A DNA stretch of 34,727 nt, taken from contig NZ_BADA01000229.1 of assembly GCF_000333395.1 (NCBI RefSeq), forward strand, positions 1-34,727, given 5' to 3'. Under the pieces are notes generated by a model. The model saw nothing but the letters and a program-made list of their open reading frames with translations. It did not search any database and was not told the DNA's origin. Within the stretch, counting starts at the first letter, position 1. Each line of letters opens with the position of its first letter. This DNA comes from Microbacterium sp. B19. Its GTDB lineage: Bacteria > Actinomycetota > Actinomycetes > Actinomycetales > Microbacteriaceae. The translations under genes were made by a program, and so were the position numbers. Below, piece after piece: positions 6,578-13,683 of this stretch.

Positions 6578-7644
6578 GCGACCACCGGCACCCGCACGCC
6601 GACCACGCGCACGATCACGCGGAGCACGGTCACGACCACCACCACTCCCACGACCACGACCACCACACCCACGACCACCCGCGCGGCGGGGTGAAGGGCT
6701 TCCTGTACGACCTGTTTGTGCCGCACACGCACGACTCCGCGGACTCGATCGACGACGCGATGGAGGCGAGCTCGGCCGGCATCCGGGCGCTGAAAATCAG
6801 TCTGTTCGTGCTGCTCGGCACGACGGTGCTGCAGGCCGTGATCGTCGCGTTCACCGGGTCGGTGGCGCTCCTCGCCGACACGATCCACAACTTCGCCGAC
6901 GCGCTGACCGCGGTTCCGCTGTGGATCGCCTTCGTCCTGGGGCGCCGCGTCGCCACCCGCCGCCACACCTACGGGTTCGGCCGCGCGGAAGACCTCGCCG
7001 GGATGTTCATCGTCTTCGTCGTCGCTCTCTCCGCCGTGGTCGCGGGGTGGGAGGCGATCGACCGATTCCTCCACCCGCGACCCGTCGACAACCCGTGGCT
7101 GCTCGTCGCGGCGGGACTCATCGGCTTCGCCGGCAACGAGGCCGTCGCGATCTACCGGATCCGCGTGGGCCGACGGATCGGCTCCGCGGCGCTCGTCGCC
7201 GACGGCGTCCACGCCCGCCTCGACGGCTTCACGTCCCTGTCGGTGGTCCTGGGCGCGATCGGCGTGCTCCTCGGCTTCCCGCTCGCCGACCCGCTCATCG
7301 GCCTGCTCATCGCGGTCTCGATCATGGTGCTGCTGTGGGGCACGGTGAAGTCGATCGGAGCCCGACTCATGGATGCCGTCGACCCCGAGCTCGTGCACCG
7401 CGCAGAGCACGCGCTCGCGCACGCCGATGGCATCCAGGCCGTTCGCGACGTCCGCCTCCGCTGGGTCGGGCACCGCTTGACGGGCTCCGCGACGGTGGAG
7501 GTCGCCGCGGTGGACCTGCACTCCGCGGCGCACGCCGCCGAGGATGCCGAGGCCCGCGTCCGGCAGGCGCTCGGCAACCTCGACGCCTTCACCGTCACCC
7601 CGGCACCCGCCGGACACGCGCACGCGGCGCACCCGACCGCCTGA
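6574..7644 (+). CDS. CDF-family divalent metal efflux transporter
   Basis: 356 residues, cation diffusion facilitator (proton-coupled export of Zn, Co, Ni or similar). A very His-rich N-terminus (about residues 4-37, repeated H-D-H) probably binds metal. Six membrane helices span about 70-260. Metal-site motifs are visible in TM2 (ADTIHNFADAL) and TM5 (ADGVHARLDGF), the latter typical of the family. A cytoplasmic ferredoxin-like domain follows (about 275-345). The GTG start overlaps the regulator stop (GTGA). The last codons, His-Pro-Thr-Ala and stop, run into repeat C copy 2. The exact metal is not determined; pairing with an NmtR-like sensor favours Ni or Co over Zn. Confidence 0.93.
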   Translation: MSDHRHPHADHAHDHAEHGHDHHHSHDHDHHTHDHPRGGVKGFLYDLFVPHTHDSADSIDDAMEASSAGIRALKISLFVLLGTTVLQAVIVAFTGSVALLADTIHNFADALTAVPLWIAFVLGRRVATRRHTYGFGRAEDLAGMFIVFVVALSAVVAGWEAIDRFLHPRPVDNPWLLVAAGLIGFAGNEAVAIYRIRVGRRIGSAALVADGVHARLDGFTSLSVVLGAIGVLLGFPLADPLIGLLIAVSIMVLLWGTVKSIGARLMDAVDPELVHRAEHALAHADGIQAVRDVRLRWVGHRLTGSATVEVAAVDLHSAAHAAEDAEARVRQALGNLDAFTVTPAPAGHAHAAHPTA

Positions 7645-7779
7645 CGCGGCGTCGGGGCTTGGCATCCACGGATCTGCGCCGAAGCTCGCAGAATCCCGCG
7701 TTGTTCGCAGATTTTCGGCAGAATCCTGCGATTCTCGAGCGATCCTGCGAACCTCGGCAGACCCGTGGATGCCACGACC
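7632..7779 (+). repeat. 148-bp direct repeat C, copy 2
   Basis: Same orientation as 6030-6177 and 1602 bases away. It starts in the last codons of the CDF gene and ends one base before the stop codon of the convergent SRPBCC gene, so it fills the whole convergent gap. The arms 7661-7671 and 7763-7773 are perfectly complementary (GGCATCCACGG with CCGTGGATGCC), with nested GTTCGCAG (7703-7710) and CTGCGAAC (7745-7752). Confidence 0.93.
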
Positions 7780-8757
7780 TCAGCCGACGAGCACGCCCTC
7801 GAGCCGCCGGTAGCTGTCTTCCATGCCGCCGATCATGCCGGTGGCGAGGACCATGTCGCGGGTGGCGGCATCCGGGTACTCGATGAGCAGCGTCAGCAGG
7901 GTGACGCCGTCCTCCTCGTAGAGCGAGAGGTCGTTCGTCGTGGAGGGGAAATCGGTGCCGGTCATGTGCTCGGTCTGCACGACGCGGCGCGGCGCCTCGA
8001 CGTACAGCACCTCGCCGTCGAAGCCGAAGGCCTCGCCCGGGGTGCCCTCCTCGGGCTCCCACGCGGTGCGGTAGGTCGCGCCGACGGTGTCGCCGATCTC
8101 GCACACGGTCATGCGCCAGCCGTCCGGGCCGAGCAGCCAGCGCCGCATCAGGTCGGGGTCGGTGTGCGCGCGCCAGACGAGGTCGCGCGGACCGTCGATG
8201 AGCCGGGTGATCCGCACGTGCTGGTCGCTCAGCACCTCGAGCTGCGTGCCCTTGCCCTGCGCGTATTCGCGCAGGTCCTGCACCACGATGTCGAGCTGGT
8301 TCATCGCTAGAGTCGAGCCCTCGACGACACCCATCGCCACGACCTGCTCGAGCGCTTCCGCCGAGGCGAAGCGCGACACGCTCGTGAGGCGCGAGCCCTC
8401 GACCGTCGCCTCGAACGTCAACGTCATGCGCATCGCCGGCATGGTCTCGAGCGGCTCGCCGTTCTCATCGGCGAAGGAGTCGATGACCTCGTACCCGCGC
8501 GGCGGGTCGATCGACACGAACTCCCAGGTGCCGTTCGCGCTCTCGCCGGTCGGCGACGTCATGCGGTAGGTCGCGCGGCCGCCGGGCGTGAAGTCGAAGG
8601 TGGCGAAGGTCGACGGCCACCCGGGCGGGCCCCACACCCGCTCGAGCTGTCGCGGGTCGCTGAACACCGCCCACAGCCGCTCGGGGCCGACCGGGAAGTC
8701 GGCGACGAGGGTCATGGTGAGCGCTTCGGCGTCGGTCTCGACGGAGGTGACGGGCAT
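7780..8757 (-). CDS. Tandem SRPBCC (AHSA1-type) domain protein
   Basis: 325 residues, about twice the usual AHSA1 length. Two START-like domains follow each other: about 10-155 (VGPERLWAVFSDPRQLERVWGPPGWPS) and about 170-320 (GPRDLVWRAHTDPDLMRRWLLGPDGWR). Each starts with the family pattern of a substrate-pocket helix and W-containing loop. The role is unknown; single-domain relatives bind hydrophobic ligands. GGAG upstream of the ATG and an 18-base gap from the ArsR gene indicate an operon. ArsR plus SRPBCC pairs are common in actinobacteria and the regulator probably controls this gene. The stop abuts repeat C copy 2. Confidence 0.88.
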   Translation of the reverse strand: MPVTSVETDAEALTMTLVADFPVGPERLWAVFSDPRQLERVWGPPGWPSTFATFDFTPGGRATYRMTSPTGESANGTWEFVSIDPPRGYEVIDSFADENGEPLETMPAMRMTLTFEATVEGSRLTSVSRFASAEALEQVVAMGVVEGSTLAMNQLDIVVQDLREYAQGKGTQLEVLSDQHVRITRLIDGPRDLVWRAHTDPDLMRRWLLGPDGWRMTVCEIGDTVGATYRTAWEPEEGTPGEAFGFDGEVLYVEAPRRVVQTEHMTGTDFPSTTNDLSLYEEDGVTLLTLLIEYPDAATRDMVLATGMIGGMEDSYRRLEGVLVG

Positions 8758-8775
8758 GAGGGACTCCTTCGTTTC

Positions 8776-9183
8776 TCAGTTCTCGGTCGCGGGTGATGTC
8801 GTGGGTGCGGGTGTATTCGGAGGATGGGTGCCGGATGCCGTGGCATCCGGGTCTTCGGCGAGGAGGGCGTCGAGGCGGTCGATGCGCCCGCGCCAGAGGT
8901 CTTCGTACGAACGGAGAAGGCGCTGCACGTGCGCGATGGCGGCGGGTTCGGCGCTCACGAGACGCTCCCTCCCCTCGGCGCGCTTGCGGACGAGGCCGGC
9001 CTCGACGAGCACGCCGATGTGCTTCGAGACCGCCGCGAACGACATCGCGTACCCCGCCGCGAGCGCCGACACCGACTGCTCGGCGACGAGCGTGCGCCGG
9101 ACGATGTCGCGCCGCGTCGCATCGGCGAGCGCGTGGAACACGCGGTCGATGTCGGCGTCGGTGGGAGCGATTCGTTCAACCAT
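8776..9183 (-). CDS. ArsR-family regulator of the SRPBCC gene
   Basis: 135 residues. DNA-binding winged helix: FHALADATRRDIVRR, then SVSALAAGYAMSFAAVSKHIGVLVEAGLVRKR with wing EGRERL. It lacks the metal-binding Cys/His sets of metal sensors and belongs to the type found beside AHSA1 genes. I start it at the ATG at 9183 (MVERIAP), because the promoter at 9192-9220 lies immediately upstream and the longer open frame would cross that promoter. The C-terminus is Pro/Thr-rich. It is likely autoregulated through the palindrome at its start codon. Confidence 0.85.
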   Translation of the reverse strand: MVERIAPTDADIDRVFHALADATRRDIVRRTLVAEQSVSALAAGYAMSFAAVSKHIGVLVEAGLVRKRAEGRERLVSAEPAAIAHVQRLLRSYEDLWRGRIDRLDALLAEDPDATASGTHPPNTPAPTTSPATEN

Positions 9184-9220
9184 TTGGTTGCACGTTAGCG
9201 CGCGCAAGATCGCGAGGCAA
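9177..9220 (-). promoter_or_regulatory. Promoter and operator of the ArsR-SRPBCC operon
   Basis: Read on the minus strand: -35 TTGCCT (9220-9215), a 17-base spacer, -10 TAACGT (9197-9192), then eight bases to the ATG. The perfect palindrome CAACCANNTGGTTG (9177-9190) overlaps the start codon and the expected transcript start. It is a good candidate for autorepression. Confidence 0.65.
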
Positions 9221-9323
9221 GCATCAGATGCGGCCACCCTCCGAGCGTGCCGCGCGCGGCGCACCCCACCCGCAGGAGAGTTCACCCCTCTCCCACAGCA
9301 GTCTCACCCTCAGTGGGCCGGCG

Positions 9324-9394
9324 TTGACGGTATCCACGCGCTAGTCTGTAACGAGATCGGTGACACCGAATCACTGTTACGAGATCGGTGACAC
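9324..9394 (+). promoter_or_regulatory. Promoter and double operator of the toxin-antitoxin module
   Basis: The -35 TTGACG (9324-9329) and -10-like TGTAAC (9347-9352) are separated by 17 bases. Two direct repeats, GTAACGAGATCGGTGACAC (9348-9366) and GTTACGAGATCGGTGACAC (9376-9394), are spaced 28 bases apart. Each is an imperfect palindrome TGTNAC, seven bases, GTGACA. The first covers the -10 and the second ends five bases before the toxin start. This fits autorepression by the antitoxin HTH. Confidence 0.7.
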
Positions 9395-9398
9395 TCGA

Positions 9399-9713
9399 GT
9401 GAAAGTACTGTACGAAGACAGCAAGCTAGAGAAGCTCTGCACCGACGAACGAGAGATGCGGCGCAAACGCACCGACATCGCGGACAAGCTGCGGCGACGC
9501 ATCAAGGCACTGGAAACGGCCGCGTCCGTCGGCCACCTACCCACCCACGACCCCCTCGGCCGCTGGCATGCCCTGAGCGCGAATCGGAACGGCCTGTGGG
9601 CCGGCAAGCTCAGCGCCAACTACCGACTGATCATCCGACCGGAGTCATCGGCGCAGACAGCAGACGCGGTGACCGTCACCGTGATCGAAGTATCGAACCA
9701 CTACGAGTCCTGA
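9399..9713 (+). CDS. HigB-like (RelE/ParE superfamily) toxin
   Basis: 104 residues from the GTG at 9399, placed after the operators; a longer in-frame start at 9360 would read through the operator. The helical N-terminal half (EREMRRKRTDIADKLRRRIKAL) is followed by a beta-sheet half with GRWHALSANRNGLWAGKLSANYRLIIRP and VIEVSNHYES, the usual pattern of small ribosome-dependent mRNA interferases. Toxin first, antitoxin second is the HigBA order. Codon choice is less GC-biased than in neighbouring genes, which suggests acquisition. The RBS of the antitoxin follows directly. Confidence 0.8.
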   Translation: MKVLYEDSKLEKLCTDEREMRRKRTDIADKLRRRIKALETAASVGHLPTHDPLGRWHALSANRNGLWAGKLSANYRLIIRPESSAQTADAVTVTVIEVSNHYES

Positions 9714-9726
9714 GAGAGGAGACGCC

Positions 9727-10824
9727 ATGACCGCCACGAACTACGCCGTCGCCCCCGGGGAGTATCTCGAGGAATGGATCGAAGACGAGGGCCTATCCCA
9801 GCAACGCGTCGCCGAACTTCTGGGGAGCAGCCGGAAGCACGTCAATGAGATCGTCAACGGGCGCGCCCCCATAACGCCCGACACCGCCGTCCGACTCGAG
9901 CGCGTCGTAGGGATCCCCGCCACCTCCTGGCTCACCTATGAGGCGATGTACCGCTCGGATCTCTCCCGGATCGCCGACCAAGAGAATCTCGCCGCACACG
10001 TGGATGACATCGATCCGTCAGCCGTTGCCTACTTGCGGAGCCTGGGTGCGACGGATGCCACGAGACGCACGCCCGGGAAGCTGGTGTCGGACTTCCTCGC
10101 GTTCCACCGGTGCGGCACATGGGACGCATACGAGCACCTCCACGACGCCGCCTGGAAGGGCGAGGACGCTCTCGCCGCACTGAAGGACTCCGGCGCGACG
10201 ATCGAACGCAGTCTGCTGACGACGTGGCTGCGCTCCGCGGAACTCACCGAACCGTTCGAGCGTGGCCGAAGCTTCGACTACGACCCTCACCGACTGCGCA
10301 TGCTCTTGCCCGCGCTCCGAAGCCGCGCGGCGACGCCGGACGCCACCCTGCTTCGGGACATCGCGAGCATGCTCACCGATGTCGGAGTGGTCTTCCTCGT
10401 CGTTGCGCCCCCCAAGAAGCTCCCCCTGCTGGGCATGACCAGATGGATCGAGAAGCGGGTGCCGGTCATCCAGCAGACCGGCCGTTGGGGCAAGGACGGC
10501 TTCGTCATTTGGACCCTCTTCCACGAACTGGGGCACGTTCTGAACGACCCGCGCGGCGAGATGCACCTCGAGTACAGCACCGACAAGAAGCGCACCAGTG
10601 CTGTCGAGGCAGCAGCGAACGCGTTCGCGATGAAGGTTCTCTTCGGAGAACAAGAACTCGCACCGTTCCGGGGACTCACCCACGATGACGAGATCGCCCA
10701 GAAGGCGCATGAGATCGGCATCGCACCGGGGGTCGCCGTGCACCAGATGCACCGCCGGCGACTGCTCGACTACCGGTTCGGGAACAAGCTCTGCGTCGAC
10801 CTCTCGGGGACGTACACCGCCTGA
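9727..10824 (+). CDS. HigA-type antitoxin fused to ImmA/IrrE-like metallopeptidase
   Basis: 365 residues, much longer than a simple HigA (about 100). Residues about 8-75 form an XRE helix-turn-helix typical of HigA (GEYLEEWIEDEGLSQQRVAELLGSSRKHVNEIVNGRAPIT). The C-terminal half contains the zinc motif FHELGHVL (His266, Glu267, His270) with a downstream acidic helix EAAANAFAMKVLF giving the probable third ligand, as in ImmA/IrrE (COG2856). It follows the toxin by 13 bases with a strong GAGAGGAG site. It should neutralise the toxin and bind the operators at 9348-9394. The peptidase may cleave itself or another repressor under stress; that part is inference. Codon use is atypical for the window. 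Confidence 0.88.
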   Translation: MTATNYAVAPGEYLEEWIEDEGLSQQRVAELLGSSRKHVNEIVNGRAPITPDTAVRLERVVGIPATSWLTYEAMYRSDLSRIADQENLAAHVDDIDPSAVAYLRSLGATDATRRTPGKLVSDFLAFHRCGTWDAYEHLHDAAWKGEDALAALKDSGATIERSLLTTWLRSAELTEPFERGRSFDYDPHRLRMLLPALRSRAATPDATLLRDIASMLTDVGVVFLVVAPPKKLPLLGMTRWIEKRVPVIQQTGRWGKDGFVIWTLFHELGHVLNDPRGEMHLEYSTDKKRTSAVEAAANAFAMKVLFGEQELAPFRGLTHDDEIAQKAHEIGIAPGVAVHQMHRRRLLDYRFGNKLCVDLSGTYTA

Positions 10825-10925
10825 TCGGGTCGCAAAGTAACGGGGCACCACACGGCTGTTCCAGGCACCGCAGCCGATCGCGGTCGCGGCCGGTCGCGAA
10901 CCGCGGTGGCGAACCCAGCCGGTCG

Positions 10926-12287
10926 TCAGGCCTCCCGGCTCCCCGGGTGCCACGACGGCAGCTTCGGGCCCCCGCCGGTGAGCATCTCGCGCAGGGTGCC
11001 GCGACGCGGCTCCTCCGGCAGCAGTCCCCGTGAGCGGAGTTCGGGGAGGACGTGCTCGATCACGTCCACGTAACCCTCGGCGCCGCCGAACCAGTTCTCG
11101 ACGAGGAAGCCGTCGACGTCGGTCTCTTCGACGAACGCCTCCACCTGATCGGCGATGCTCTTCGCGGTGCCGGTGAACTTCACGCCGCCGATCGTCGACG
11201 GGAGCATGTCGAGTACCTCGCCGACGGTCGGGCTCACGCCGTCGGGGTTGCGCCACAGGTTCACCGTCGTCTGGCCGACCTCCGTGGCGACGTCGTCGAG
11301 GGTGGCATCCGGGTCGAGGCGCGCCAGGTCGACGCCCGACCATCCGAGGAACAGCGCGGCCGCGGCTTCGCGCGTCGGCGTCCGGTTGAGCTCTTCGCGC
11401 AGGCGGTGGGCCTCGGCATCCGTGTCCGCGACGATGAAACTCGCGCCGTTGATGACCGCGATCGAATCGGCGGGGCGGCCGGCGGCGACCGCCTTCTCGC
11501 GCAGGGTGCGCACCGAGCGCGCGGCGCGGGTGGCCTCGCGGTCCTGCGTGAAGACGCACTCGGCGTAGCCGGCGGCGAACGTGGTGCCCGCGGACGAGGT
11601 CCCGGCCTGGAAGAGCGTGGGCGTGCGCTGCGGCGAGGGGATCGCGGGGAAGTAGCCGTCGAAGCGGAAGTACTGCCCGTCGTGCTGGATGCGGTGCACC
11701 TTGGCGGGATCCGCCCAGGTCTTGGTGGCCTTGTCGGCGAGCACCGCGTCGTCGTCCCAGCACTCCTCCCACAGGCGGAGCGAAAGGTCGACGAACTCCT
11801 GCGCCCGCGCGTAGCGCTCGTCGTGGGGGGTGATGCCGTCCAGCCCGAGGAGCCGCACGAGCGCCTGCTGGTTGTCGCTCGTGACGATGTTCCAGCCCAT
11901 GCGACCCCCGCTCAGGTGGTCGAGCGTCGCCAGTGTCCGGGCGTTCAGCAGGGGGCGCTGCGCGGTCGTGGATGCCGTGACGACGAGGCCGATGCGCGGG
12001 ACCGTCGCGGCGATGGCCGACATGATCGCCATGGGGTCGTGCACCGGGAGCTGCACCGCCTCGCGGATGACAGCGTCGGGCACCTCGCCCTCGTCGTTCA
12101 TCGGGTAGCCGATGGCCTCGGCCATGAAGAAGAAGTCGAAGCCGCCGGCCTCGACGGTGCCCACCAGCTCGCGCCAGAACTCGAGAGTCGCGAACCCGCT
12201 CGTGTCGCCCCGCGGGTAGTGCCAAGCGTTGCCAATGAAGTTGGGCGTGAATTTCTCGAAGGCGCCGAGGATGAGGTGCTTGCTCAT
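10926..12287 (-). CDS. LLM-class flavin monooxygenase, NtaA/SnaA/DszA type
   Basis: 453 residues, the standard length for the FMNH2-dependent NtaA/SnaA/DszA group (two-component monooxygenases). Seen: N-terminal HLILGAFEKFTPNFIGNAWHYP, FFFMAEAIG, the family stretch LATLDHLSGGRMGWNIVTSDN, and PTLFQAGTSSAGTTFAA. The start at 12287 follows GGAG and is shared by family members; longer upstream frames are shadows. It needs reduced flavin from a separate reductase, and the only one in view is at 21111. It is transcribed divergently from the XRE-cupin genes, with a probable operator between them. The substrate is unknown; relatives oxidise small aromatic, sulfur or nitrogen compounds. Confidence 0.93.
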   Translation of the reverse strand: MSKHLILGAFEKFTPNFIGNAWHYPRGDTSGFATLEFWRELVGTVEAGGFDFFFMAEAIGYPMNDEGEVPDAVIREAVQLPVHDPMAIMSAIAATVPRIGLVVTASTTAQRPLLNARTLATLDHLSGGRMGWNIVTSDNQQALVRLLGLDGITPHDERYARAQEFVDLSLRLWEECWDDDAVLADKATKTWADPAKVHRIQHDGQYFRFDGYFPAIPSPQRTPTLFQAGTSSAGTTFAAGYAECVFTQDREATRAARSVRTLREKAVAAGRPADSIAVINGASFIVADTDAEAHRLREELNRTPTREAAAALFLGWSGVDLARLDPDATLDDVATEVGQTTVNLWRNPDGVSPTVGEVLDMLPSTIGGVKFTGTAKSIADQVEAFVEETDVDGFLVENWFGGAEGYVDVIEHVLPELRSRGLLPEEPRRGTLREMLTGGGPKLPSWHPGSREA

Positions 12288-12322
12288 GGAACTCCTGACC
12301 GGTGAGACGACGATGCGCTGAT

Positions 12323-12340
12323 GATAACCCATACAAATCA
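12323..12340. promoter_or_regulatory. Shared 18-bp motif, copy 1 (probable XRE-cupin operator)
   Basis: GATAACCCATACAAATCA lies 35 bases upstream of the monooxygenase start and about 60 bases before the XRE-cupin start. A copy with 15 of 18 bases identical lies at 13490-13507, just ahead of the ABC operon. It stands out as AT-rich in a very GC-rich region. Confidence 0.6.
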
Positions 12341-12389
12341 CACGGAGAGTCGGATGCCGGTGACCCCGGCAACGGCGGGAGCGTCCCCG

Positions 12390-12395
12390 TATCCT
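12390..12395 (+). promoter_or_regulatory. Leaderless -10 box of the first XRE-cupin gene
   Basis: TATCCT followed by six bases and the GTG at 12402, the same geometry as at the ArsR gene at 6215. It supports the chosen start over upstream in-frame ATGs at 12321 and 12354. Confidence 0.55.
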
Positions 12396-12401
12396 CGACG
12401 A

Positions 12402-12941
12402 GTGAGCCAGCAGCAGGGGGCGGCGACCGCGATCGGCGCGGCGGTGCGGAGGCGACGGCGCGCGCTCGGCCTGTCCATGCGCGACCTCGCGGGCCGCATC
12501 GGCACGTCGCAGCCGTTCGTGTCGAACATCGAGAACGGCCGGATCTTCCCGAGCCTGCGCACGCTGGCCCTCCTCGCCGAGGCGCTCGACGTCTCGTCCG
12601 ACCAGCTCCTGCGATCCCCCGAGAAGGTCGACCGCGCCACCGTCGACGCCCTCCCCCACCTGGATGCCGAGGCGCCCGCGACGCCGGGACGCCTGCTCGA
12701 CGCCATCCGACTCCCGCTCGCTCCCCACGAACGCGAGGCCCGACCGCGCATCCACCCGGGCGAGGAGATCGTGCGGGTGCTGCGAGGGGATGCCGTCCTG
12801 CTGCGCGAGTCCGAGGCCCCGCACCCGCTGGCCGAGGGCGACGCGGTGTGGATCGACGGGGCGGTCCCCCACCGGATGGAAGCCGGCCCGCGGGGTGCGA
12901 CCGTCCTGATCGTCCGGACGGCCGCGGGGGCACAGGCATGA
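12402..12941 (+). CDS. XRE-cupin transcriptional regulator 1
   Basis: 179 residues. The N-terminal XRE helix-turn-helix (LGLSMRDLAGRIGTSQPFVSNIENGR) is followed by a C-terminal cupin (HPGEEIVRVLRGDAVLLRESEAPHPLAEGDAVWIDGAVPHRMEAG). Such proteins sense small molecules or metals in the cupin and repress or activate nearby catabolic genes. The start is set by the -10 box at 12390. Its stop overlaps the start of a second protein of the same architecture, so the two are made together. It likely acts at the motif copies at 12323 and 13490. The N-terminal part is very Arg-rich (VRRRRRALG). Confidence 0.88.
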   Translation: MSQQQGAATAIGAAVRRRRRALGLSMRDLAGRIGTSQPFVSNIENGRIFPSLRTLALLAEALDVSSDQLLRSPEKVDRATVDALPHLDAEAPATPGRLLDAIRLPLAPHEREARPRIHPGEEIVRVLRGDAVLLRESEAPHPLAEGDAVWIDGAVPHRMEAGPRGATVLIVRTAAGAQA

Positions 12942-13498
12942 CCGACGCCGAGCCCCTCGACCGACGGATCGGCGACGCGGTGCGGGCAGCGCGACGCGAC
13001 CGGCAGTTGACCACGCGGCAGCTCGCCGGACTCGCGGGGATCTCCCAACCGACGCTGTCCAACATCGAGAACGGGCGCGTGCGCGCGGGCGTCGCCACGC
13101 TGTATCAGATCGCCGAGGCGCTCGGCGTCCCTCCGGCGCGCTTCCTCGCCGACGACACCGGCGGGCAGGACGGGCACGACGAGAGCGGGCACGGAGTCCG
13201 GCTGCGCGCGCTCCCCGCCCCCGCCGAGGCGCAGCTGGAGGCGTACGAGGTCACGGTCCCGGCCGGGTGTTCCGAAGAGCAGGCGTTCCAACACGAGGGC
13301 GAGGACGTCATCGTCGTCCTGTCGGGACGGGGCGAACTCACGGTGGGCGAGCGGACCTTCGCTCTCGCGGAAGGCGACGTGCTGTGGATCGACGCGACGT
13401 CGCCGCACCGGTTCACCGCGGCGCCGACGGAGGCGCTGTGGGCGCAGGTCGTCACCGCCCGCGCGAGGCGGCGGCCCGCGGCATCCACAGATAACTGA
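12938..13498 (+). CDS. XRE-cupin transcriptional regulator 2
   Basis: 186 residues. HTH (RQLTTRQLAGLAGISQPTLSNIENGR) at about 20-65 and a cupin at about 95-170 (HEGEDVIVVLSGRGELTVGERTFALAEGDVLWIDATSPHRF), including the usual G and His/Glu positions of motif 1 and the PH of motif 2. It overlaps regulator 1 by four bases. The two HTHs are similar but not identical, so a heterodimer is possible (inference). The last codons overlap the second copy of the 18-bp motif, so binding there would sit at the gene's own 3' end and ahead of the transporter operon. Confidence 0.88.
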   Translation: MTDAEPLDRRIGDAVRAARRDRQLTTRQLAGLAGISQPTLSNIENGRVRAGVATLYQIAEALGVPPARFLADDTGGQDGHDESGHGVRLRALPAPAEAQLEAYEVTVPAGCSEEQAFQHEGEDVIVVLSGRGELTVGERTFALAEGDVLWIDATSPHRFTAAPTEALWAQVVTARARRRPAASTDN

Positions 13499-13507
13499 AA
13501 CAAATCA
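13490..13507. promoter_or_regulatory. Shared 18-bp motif, copy 2
   Basis: GATAACTGAAACAAATCA overlaps the stop codon of regulator 2 and lies about 180 bases before the substrate-binding protein gene. It matches copy 1 at 15 of 18 positions with no gaps. It may be an operator for the catabolic operon. Confidence 0.6.
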
Positions 13508-13573
13508 GAAACGCCGCGAATGAGCGGGCGTAACCGCGGGGTGTGACCATCGGTGCCGCGGAAGTCGAACACC

Positions 13574-13600
13574 TAATTCTGCGACTTTATCGCATTAATT
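13574..13600. promoter_or_regulatory. AT-rich imperfect palindrome upstream of the ABC operon
   Basis: The core TGCGACTTTATCGCA (13580-13594) has five-base arms, with AATT on both flanks. It is the only strongly AT-rich stretch in the leader and probably marks a promoter or a binding site, perhaps for the ROK regulator encoded in the operon. No clear -35/-10 pair could be assigned. Confidence 0.4.
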
Positions 13601-13683
13601 GCCAGACCGACCCCGATATTCCTCTGGCACCCCGCTCCACCGCACCGCCCGTCCATCCGGCCACCGAAACCCAGGAGCTCTCC

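Noticed and set aside
6030..7779. Composite transposon with repeat C as its insertion sequences
   Set aside because: The 148-bp repeats contain no transposase gene and I see no target duplication; they are reported as bracketing repeats only.
9360..9398. Extended toxin start at 9360
   Set aside because: These codons lie in the operator repeats; the GTG at 9399 gives the normal toxin length.
10018..13098. A 1026-residue minus-strand frame across the antitoxin, monooxygenase and regulators
   Set aside because: The supported genes lie in other frames or on the other strand; this frame shows only biased composition.
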